Below are positions 58,422 to 64,000 of a stretch of DNA of 64,000 nucleotides, piece after piece (position 1 is the stretch's first letter; each line of letters opens with the position of its first letter). The DNA comes from CATOSP01 sp965204715 (GTDB lineage: Bacteria > Chloroflexota > Dehalococcoidia > Lucifugimonadales > UBA3495): contig OZ242009.1 of NCBI GenBank assembly GCA_965204715.1, forward strand, positions 4,246,512 to 4,310,511, in the 5' to 3' direction. The translations under genes were made by a program, and so were the position numbers. Below the pieces are notes generated by a model. The model saw only the letters and a list, made by a program, of their open reading frames with translations, was not told where the DNA came from and did not search any database.

Positions 58422-59795
58422 ATGAGCCTAACACAACAGATCGCCGAGTACGTGACCACTGCCGACCTCGAAGACTTTCCGCCGGAAGGGGTCCACGCCG
58501 CCAAGGGAGCCATCATCGACTGCCTGGGTTGTATATTGGCTGGGCGCGACGAGCCGCTGGCGGGAATCCTGGAAGGGTTCGTAAGGACGCCGGACGGCTC
58601 GGGGGCGGCAAGTGTCGTCGGAAGGGGTTTCAAGACCTCTTCGCCAGATGCCGCACTGATAAACGGCGCGATGGCCCATGCCCTGGACTACGACGACATT
58701 ACCCGTGCCATCAAGGGACACCCGACTGCGGTGTTCCTTCCGGGGACACTGGCTCTGGCCGAAGAGACGGGCGCGACCGGCAGGGACCTGCTCCTGGCCT
58801 ACATATTAGGGTTCGAGGTTGCCTGCTGCATCGGGGAAGGCATGAGTACGGCCTACTCCGATGACCTGGGTTGGCATCCCACAGGACCTCTGGGAGCTTT
58901 GGGTGCAGCCGCGGCGGCCTCCCGGATCATTGGCCTGGGCCGGGAACAGACCGCGATGGCCATATCACTGGCTGCTTCCCAAGCGTCGGGGCTGCGGCAG
59001 AATTTCGGCACCATGACCAAACCCTTCCACGCCGGGGCCGCCTGCCGCACTGGGGTAACCGCGGCCAAGATGGTGAAGGCCGGTTTCACCGCGGGCACGG
59101 ATGCCCTGGAGGGCCGGTTCGGGTTCATCCACGCCTTTTCCGGGGGCGAGGGATACGACATGGAGCAGATGGCCAGGAACCTTGGCGTTACCTGTTACCT
59201 GGTCGAATCCGGTGTTGAAGTCAAGAAGTATCCCTGCTGCGGCAGCGCCCACCTTGCCCTAGACGCTATCACAGAGATCATGGACCAACATGCCATCGAC
59301 CCGGCCCAGGTAGACCGCATCGACGTTGTCGTAGACTTCGACCCGCCCAGGTCACTGATACACGACCGGCCGGCCAGTTCGCTGGAGGGCAAGTTCAGTA
59401 TGCAATACTGCCTGTCGGCCGCCCTTCTTGACGGCAAGATCGGGCTTGGCACTTTTACGGACGAGCAGGTACTCCGTCAAGAAGCCCAGGCCATGATCCC
59501 GAAAGTCACCATGCGGCGTAGCGCGGAGTTTGTTGGCCAGCCAAGTTGGACAGAAGCATTCAACAAGGTGGATGTCCATCTTAATGACGGACGGGTGTTG
59601 ACCGGCAGGTCTGACAGGACCACCGAAGGGGCTTTGAGAGGCGTCACCATGCCGGAGATCGTCGCCAAGTTCCGGGACTGTGCCGAGGTGGCGCTTGACG
59701 CCACGGCAACCGATGAACTGGTCGCATCGCTGGACAGCCTGGAGGACCTGGAGGGCATTCAGCGAGTAGCCGACCTGCTCCGGGGAACTGGGTAG
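58422..59795 (+). CDS. MmgE/PrpD family protein
   Basis: This 457-residue protein has the helical N-terminal domain with INGAMAHALDYDDITRAIKG, the TGPLGALGAAAAASRIIGL segment, NFGTMTKPFHAGAACRTGV and KKYPCCGSAHLALDAI, all diagnostic of MmgE/PrpD. Members include 2-methylcitrate dehydratase, cis-aconitate decarboxylase and itaconate- or immune-responsive-gene-like enzymes. No methylcitrate-cycle partner is adjacent, so the substrate is open. A 7-bp hairpin (58357-58383) lies in its leader. Confidence 0.93.
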   Translation: MSLTQQIAEYVTTADLEDFPPEGVHAAKGAIIDCLGCILAGRDEPLAGILEGFVRTPDGSGAASVVGRGFKTSSPDAALINGAMAHALDYDDITRAIKGHPTAVFLPGTLALAEETGATGRDLLLAYILGFEVACCIGEGMSTAYSDDLGWHPTGPLGALGAAAAASRIIGLGREQTAMAISLAASQASGLRQNFGTMTKPFHAGAACRTGVTAAKMVKAGFTAGTDALEGRFGFIHAFSGGEGYDMEQMARNLGVTCYLVESGVEVKKYPCCGSAHLALDAITEIMDQHAIDPAQVDRIDVVVDFDPPRSLIHDRPASSLEGKFSMQYCLSAALLDGKIGLGTFTDEQVLRQEAQAMIPKVTMRRSAEFVGQPSWTEAFNKVDVHLNDGRVLTGRSDRTTEGALRGVTMPEIVAKFRDCAEVALDATATDELVASLDSLEDLEGIQRVADLLRGTG

Positions 59796-59819
59796 AATGC
59801 CGCGACACGACTGACGTCG

Positions 59820-60863
59820 TCAGTCAACAAGCCACCTTATGCGGTATCCGTGGCTGTCGCACTGGGCCAAATGCTCCCATGTGCGCACACCATTGGTGTA
59901 GGTATTAAGGTCCAACTCCGAGTTACCCTGGCTCTGGCGGCTCTCCAGGGAAATGAGGGCCAGGTCTCTTTGTGACCCATAACGGTCGACAAGCTCCCCG
60001 AACCGTTCCCTCGCCTCAGTTGGAAACTGGTTCAGAGTGTGGGAGTGGAAGATTAGCGGCACCATGTCCGGCGGTAGACTGTCGAGCACTTCCGGCAGCA
60101 CATCCAAGGCGTCCCCGGCGATAAGGTGAGGTGGGGTAGTGCGTACCAACTCGATGGCCCGTTGCAGCAATTCCGCCTCGTCTCTCCTCTCCGGCCATAC
60201 CAACGCCCGCAGCCATGACACCATTTCATCATCCCCCACTTCCACCGGATTGAGGTCAATCCCAACCCGGCCAGTTACGTTGAACACCCTTGCCGGCATG
60301 GGAGGGCGCCTGTCTCCCAGAGAAGTAGTGGTCAACTGGACTGGCGACGCCGGATCGCCCCAGCGCACTCCCCCACCATAATCGTAGCCATACCGGTCCC
60401 AGAACAGATTCAGGCCCGCGCTTGCCCCAACCTCAACAAGGACGACTGGCGCGCGATTCCAGTTGCCTATCGCCCTCAAGAAAGCCGGGAGCAGCAGGGT
60501 GCTGCGGCGAACCACGTTGGTCTGGACTATACGGAGCGAAATCATCTCCACAATGCGGCTTTTCCGGTTCATGCAGAAGGAACGAAAGGCCGGGTATGGA
60601 TCGCCGGAGGAACTGCCTCCCGCTGCCAGATCGGGGTAGAACGAAGCAAGGGGATGGAAAGGCTCCTCAATCAGCAGCGCGTGGACCGCGGCGAATAATA
60701 GGTTGGGCGCAGGCTGACCGGCCCGCCGCTGCACCGCAATGGCCAGGACCTCCGGGTCGTTGGCGGCGCTCCGCGACAGTGTCTCATATAAGGGAGACAT
60801 GCCGGGACATTCCAATTCGGCAAAGCGCCGGAAAATCTCGGCCATTCCGCTCAGGTCTTTCAT
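59820..60863 (-). CDS. DUF2332 family protein
   Basis: About 347 residues from ATG 60863; starts at 60878 or 60935 would add 5-24 residues. The pattern FRRFAELECPGMSPLYETLS, QTNVVRRSTLLLPAFL and VEVGASAGLNLFWDRYGYDYGGG matches DUF2332. The VEVGASAGLNL stretch looks like a SAM-binding motif I, and GDALDVLPEVLDSLPPDMVP a later methylase strand. A methyltransferase role is inferred, not shown. It converges on the MmgE/PrpD gene; an 8-bp palindrome (GACTGACG-T-CGTCAGTC) covers its stop. Confidence 0.85.
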   Translation of the reverse strand: MKDLSGMAEIFRRFAELECPGMSPLYETLSRSAANDPEVLAIAVQRRAGQPAPNLLFAAVHALLIEEPFHPLASFYPDLAAGGSSSGDPYPAFRSFCMNRKSRIVEMISLRIVQTNVVRRSTLLLPAFLRAIGNWNRAPVVLVEVGASAGLNLFWDRYGYDYGGGVRWGDPASPVQLTTTSLGDRRPPMPARVFNVTGRVGIDLNPVEVGDDEMVSWLRALVWPERRDEAELLQRAIELVRTTPPHLIAGDALDVLPEVLDSLPPDMVPLIFHSHTLNQFPTEARERFGELVDRYGSQRDLALISLESRQSQGNSELDLNTYTNGVRTWEHLAQCDSHGYRIRWLVD

Positions 60864-61122
60864 ATGTATTGTCCCCATACGTCCAAGACCGATGGCATCA
60901 GCAAACCGACGGCGCGTTGGCTTACTCTTGCGCAAAAGATTAACATACCTCCGTGCCCGTTAGTCGCCATCAGACTATAGCCATCAGGCGATATACGCTG
61001 TACCACCGCCCCCACACCGTTGGTTGACATCGAAAGTGGGGCTGGATAGTATTGGTCAAGGTGATTCCCCCTTTATTGGGGTGGGATAACCTTGAGCGAT
61101 TCAGGACTGGAGGAAAGAACGT

Positions 61123-62526
61123 ATGGGCCAAGAAGACATCGCATTGATGGCTCACTTGATGCGCCGTGCCGGTTTCGGCGCCACCCGCGAGGAGTTGGAA
61201 GCGCGGGCGGCCAAGGGGTACGAGGCGACCGTTGAGGAGTTGCTCAACCCCGAAAACCAGGAAGCCCTGAACCGGGCTGAGATGATGCGCTACCATCCCT
61301 GGACATGGCGTCCCGGGACGCTGCCGGGTATGGGCGCCGCCGAATGGCTCCACGACATGCTGAACACGAAGCGCCCGCTGGAAGAGAAGATGGCGCTGTT
61401 CTGGCACCAGATATTCGCCACCGGCGTCTCCAAGGTTGACCATTACGACGAACTCCAGGATATGGTGGTCCTGTTCCGTGAGAAGGGAATGGGCAACTAC
61501 AAGGAGTTGCTCCTGGACATGGCCAAGAGCCCTGCGATGATCTACTGGCTGGACAACTGCGAGAACCATGCCGACGCGGTGAACGAGAACTGGGGCCGCG
61601 AGTTGCTGGAACTGTTCAGCATGGGCGTGGGGAACTACACCGAAGTGGATGTCCGCGAGGCATCCCGCGCCTTTACAGGCTGGACCATCGCTCCCAAGCT
61701 CCCCCGCGGACCGATAGGCCGGTTCGACTGGTTCTTCGAGTACCGGGACGAAGACCACGACGACACGGAGAAGACCTTCCTGGGCGAGACGGGCAACTTT
61801 GACGGCGAGGACATCATCGACATCGTCTGCCGCCAGCCCGCCACCGCTGAGTTCATCGCCCGCCACCTCTACAACTTCTTCGTCGCCGACGAACCCCAGA
61901 TCCCGGCCTGGGCCGTGACCCCTCCCAACGACCAGGACGCCATCGGCCTGCTGGCCGATACCCTGATCGAGTCGGACTACGACATCAGGGCCACCCTCAG
62001 GGTCCTCTTCAACTCTGACTTCTTCAAGAACGCCCGCTTCGCCAGGCTGAAGAGTCCCACCGAGGTGGTGGTTGGCACCCTCAGGCTGGTGGGCGGGGCC
62101 GAGTTCCCGGCCCCGGGCCTGGGCGACCTCTCCCGGCAGCCCTGCTACATGGGCCAGGACCTGCTGAACCCCCCCAGCGTCGAGGGCTGGCACACCGGGG
62201 TTGAGTGGATCAACAGCGGCTCCCTGATGCGCCGGGTGAACTTCACCGCCGACCTGGTGGGCGACACCCGGCGGCCGGGCATCCAGTCCATGGTCCGGCG
62301 GCTCAGGGAGCAGGGAGTTGCCACGCCGGAGCAACTGGTCGACGGCTGCCTGGACCTTTTGGGTCCCCTGGAAGTGGCCGGGGAGAGCCGGAAGGAACTG
62401 GTGGGGTTCGTGTCCGAGTCGGGCGGCGTTGCCTGGGACACTGGGGAGAACATCGCCGCCGCCACGGAGCGGGTGGGCGAACTGCTCCAGCTCATCGTCT
62501 CCCTGCGGGAGTACCAGTACGCCTAG
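61123..62526 (+). CDS. DUF1800 family protein
   Basis: This 467-residue protein starts at ATG 61123. Family motifs LMRRAGFGATREEL, EEKMALFWHQIFATGVSKV, NWGRELLELFSMGVGNYTEVDV and EASRAFTGW are present, and GQDLLNPPSVEGWHTG marks the C-terminal half. No signal peptide is seen, unlike many members. DUF1800 genes are nearly always paired with DUF1501, as here (98 bases downstream); the pair is thought to act on envelope or surface material, but its chemistry is unknown. Confidence 0.93.
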   Translation: MGQEDIALMAHLMRRAGFGATREELEARAAKGYEATVEELLNPENQEALNRAEMMRYHPWTWRPGTLPGMGAAEWLHDMLNTKRPLEEKMALFWHQIFATGVSKVDHYDELQDMVVLFREKGMGNYKELLLDMAKSPAMIYWLDNCENHADAVNENWGRELLELFSMGVGNYTEVDVREASRAFTGWTIAPKLPRGPIGRFDWFFEYRDEDHDDTEKTFLGETGNFDGEDIIDIVCRQPATAEFIARHLYNFFVADEPQIPAWAVTPPNDQDAIGLLADTLIESDYDIRATLRVLFNSDFFKNARFARLKSPTEVVVGTLRLVGGAEFPAPGLGDLSRQPCYMGQDLLNPPSVEGWHTGVEWINSGSLMRRVNFTADLVGDTRRPGIQSMVRRLREQGVATPEQLVDGCLDLLGPLEVAGESRKELVGFVSESGGVAWDTGENIAAATERVGELLQLIVSLREYQYA

Positions 62527-62623
62527 TCATCACCGGGAACGCGAACAGGAACGCGAAGGCGGGCCGGGGGTTCCCGGCCCGTTCCCGGACATCAATCTGG
62601 AGTTTACCGGAGGTTAGCCAACC

Positions 62624-63754
62624 ATGACCCAGTCGAACAAAGACCCGGTGCTGGTCGTCCTGCAGATGACCGGAGGCAACGACTACCTGAACACGGTGAT
62701 CCCCTACTCCAACCCCCTCTACCGGGACAACCGGCCCGTGGTGGGCGTGCCCGAGGACCGGGTGCTGCCCCTGGACGGCAAGATCGCCTTTCACCCGGAG
62801 ATGGGACCCGTCAAGTCCCTGTACGACCAGGGGAACGTGGCGGTGATTCACGGGGTTGGCTACGCCAACTCCCCCCGCTCCCACTTCCGCTCCATGGACA
62901 TCTGGCACACCTGCGAGCCGGACAAGCTGGGCACCGAGGGCTGGCTGGGCCGGGCCACCCGGGAGATAGACCCGAACAAGGAGAACGTGCTGACCACGGT
63001 GAGCTTCGGGCCGTCTCTGTTCCGCGCTCTGGCTCTGCCGGGGGTGCCGGTGGCCTGCGTGGACGACCTGGACAACTACGGGCTGCTGCCTGGGATCACC
63101 GAGTCGCAGCAGCGCTCGCGGATCCTGGACCGGTTCGCCCGGCTCTACTCGCCGGTGATGGGGTCGTCGGCGGTGATGGACTACATGGGGCAGACGGGCC
63201 TGGACACCCTGGAGGGGGCGGACATCCTGAAGGAAGCGCCGAAGAAGTACTCCTCCACGGTGGAGTACCCGGACACGGCGATAGCGGCGAAGCTGAAGGG
63301 CATATCGCAGATACACCAGGCCGGGTTCGGGACCCGGATCCTGTACTGCGACCACGGGAGCTTTGACAGCCACTCGAACCAGACGGGGATGCACGACAAG
63401 CTGTGGAAGGACGTGTCGGAGGCGGTTGAGTGCTTCTTCGACGATCTGAGGGAGCACGGCATGTCGGACAACGTGGTGATGCTGCTGTTCACGGAGTTCG
63501 GGCGGCGGACCCACGACAACGGGTCCGGGACGGACCACGGCGCGGGCGGCGCAGCCTTCGTGATCGGCGACCCGGTGCGGGGCGGGCAGTACAGCGAGAT
63601 GCCGTCCCTGGAGGCCAAGGACCTGGAGCAGGGGGACGTGGTGCCGAACCACGACTTCCGGGGCATCTACTCGGCCCTGCTTGAGGACTGGATGGGCCTC
63701 GACGCCAAGCCCCTGGTCGGCGGCTCCTTCGAAAAGCTCCCCTTCCTGGGTTAA
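62624..63754 (+). CDS. DUF1501 family protein
   Basis: This 376-residue protein starts at ATG 62624 after GGAGG. The motifs LQMTGGNDYLNTVIPY, LYDQGNVAVIHGVGY, RSHFRSMDIWHT and LLFTEFGRRTHDNGSGTDHG are those of the DUF1501 alkaline-phosphatase-like fold, and HDNGSGTDHGAG is the probable metal site. It has no signal peptide. It is the partner of the DUF1800 gene and is followed after 11 bases by an NHL-like gene. Confidence 0.93.
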   Translation: MTQSNKDPVLVVLQMTGGNDYLNTVIPYSNPLYRDNRPVVGVPEDRVLPLDGKIAFHPEMGPVKSLYDQGNVAVIHGVGYANSPRSHFRSMDIWHTCEPDKLGTEGWLGRATREIDPNKENVLTTVSFGPSLFRALALPGVPVACVDDLDNYGLLPGITESQQRSRILDRFARLYSPVMGSSAVMDYMGQTGLDTLEGADILKEAPKKYSSTVEYPDTAIAAKLKGISQIHQAGFGTRILYCDHGSFDSHSNQTGMHDKLWKDVSEAVECFFDDLREHGMSDNVVMLLFTEFGRRTHDNGSGTDHGAGGAAFVIGDPVRGGQYSEMPSLEAKDLEQGDVVPNHDFRGIYSALLEDWMGLDAKPLVGGSFEKLPFLG

Positions 63755-63765
63755 GGAGAATCCGA

Positions 63766-64000
63766 ATGCTAACCGAAACAGTCGCGGGAAGGACCTACGA
63801 TTACAGTCATAGTGTGGGCCGGGGGTCGGCCACAGGCATGGGGTTTTCCAACCCAGTTGCCGCCGCCCTGGGCAAGGACGACATGCTCTACATCGTCAAC
63901 CGTGGCAGCGAGAGCATCAGCAACGTCCCGTGGAACCGGACCGGCGTAGGCGCCCGGGTCAGCCAGGTCACCATCGGGGAGGACGCGGGGCAAGAGTCTT
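63766..64000 (+). CDS. NHL-repeat-like beta-propeller protein (partial, 5' end)
   Basis: The first 78 codons are present from ATG 63766 after AAGGAG, and the frame is open to the window edge. It shows GMGFSNPVAAALGKDDMLYIVNRG, the typical NHL/SMP-30-type blade pattern (P-x-G-x-x-x-D-x-x-x-x-Y-V-x-N). It is the third gene of the DUF1800-DUF1501 operon. No signal peptide is seen. Confidence 0.7.
   Translation, partial: MLTETVAGRTYDYSHSVGRGSATGMGFSNPVAAALGKDDMLYIVNRGSESISNVPWNRTGVGARVSQVTIGEDAGQES

Noticed and set aside
59809..59825. Palindrome GACTGACG-T-CGTCAGTC as a terminator
   Set aside because: It lies between convergent genes, but there is no U run on either strand and the usable stem is only 6 bp.

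Overview
This 64 kb window is GC-rich bacterial DNA with tightly packed genes, frequent TTG and GTG starts, and many 1-4 base stop/start overlaps. The gene content suggests a Chloroflexota bacterium of the Dehalococcoidia/SAR202 kind. It includes an F420-type luciferase-like oxidoreductase, a MmgE/PrpD protein, a DUF1800/DUF1501 pair, VOC and SDR enzymes, a guanylate kinase with GKDA in its P-loop, and a squalene/phytoene synthase. That assignment is inference from gene content only.

Region 1 (1-11392) is the right part of a prophage. A rightward tail module comes first: a partial gene, a tail-tube-like protein, a tail assembly chaperone with a canonical -1 slippery heptamer (CCCTTTC, 1270-1276), a tape measure protein, and four overlapping tail or baseplate genes. 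Small genes follow, several with their own promoter and intrinsic terminator, one of them apparently leaderless. A two-gene accessory module (2TM membrane protein plus proline-rich peptide) and a leftward tyrosine integrase end the element. The prophage stops at a 45-base tRNA-Met 3' half (11348-11392), which is the attachment site; the other end lies left of the window.

Region 2 (11393-28462) is host chromosome. It has small membrane proteins (one intact, two decayed), two alpha/beta hydrolases, and a complete tnpC-only IS66-family element with 12-base inverted repeats and an 8-base target duplication, inserted just upstream of a hydrolase promoter. Next come a substrate-binding-like protein, a pair of membrane proteins, tyrA, gmk, lipA, a flippase-like protein, a thrC / NIL-domain / MoaD-like cluster, and tgt.

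Region 3 (28465-39160) has a TauE/SafE exporter, then a defence-related block. A D12-class adenine methylase converges on an XcyI-like endonuclease and its N4-cytosine methylase, which are translationally coupled to aroB in an aroK-aroB operon. Two HicA/HicB-type modules with unusual HicB proteins (one with an extra N-terminal domain, one with two HicB domains) flank purQ and yqeY.

Region 4 (39236-48840) carries catabolic and redox enzymes (SDR, VOC, aldo/keto reductase, LLM oxidoreductase, TPR, cupin, SDR), then squalene/phytoene synthase, thiI and dnaA. The dnaA leader can fold into a roughly 220-base rod with several perfect long-range stems, and I found no known RNA family that fits it.

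Region 5 (49035-64000) has a 2-oxoacid dehydrogenase operon (E1 alpha, E1 beta, E2, lipB), a TfoX-like protein, an aminotransferase, a Uma2 protein, a MaoC-like dehydratase, an MFS transporter, MmgE/PrpD, DUF2332, and a DUF1800-DUF1501-NHL-like cluster that runs off the end. LipA (22 kb) and LipB (52 kb) together would supply the lipoyl cofactor of the E2 subunit.
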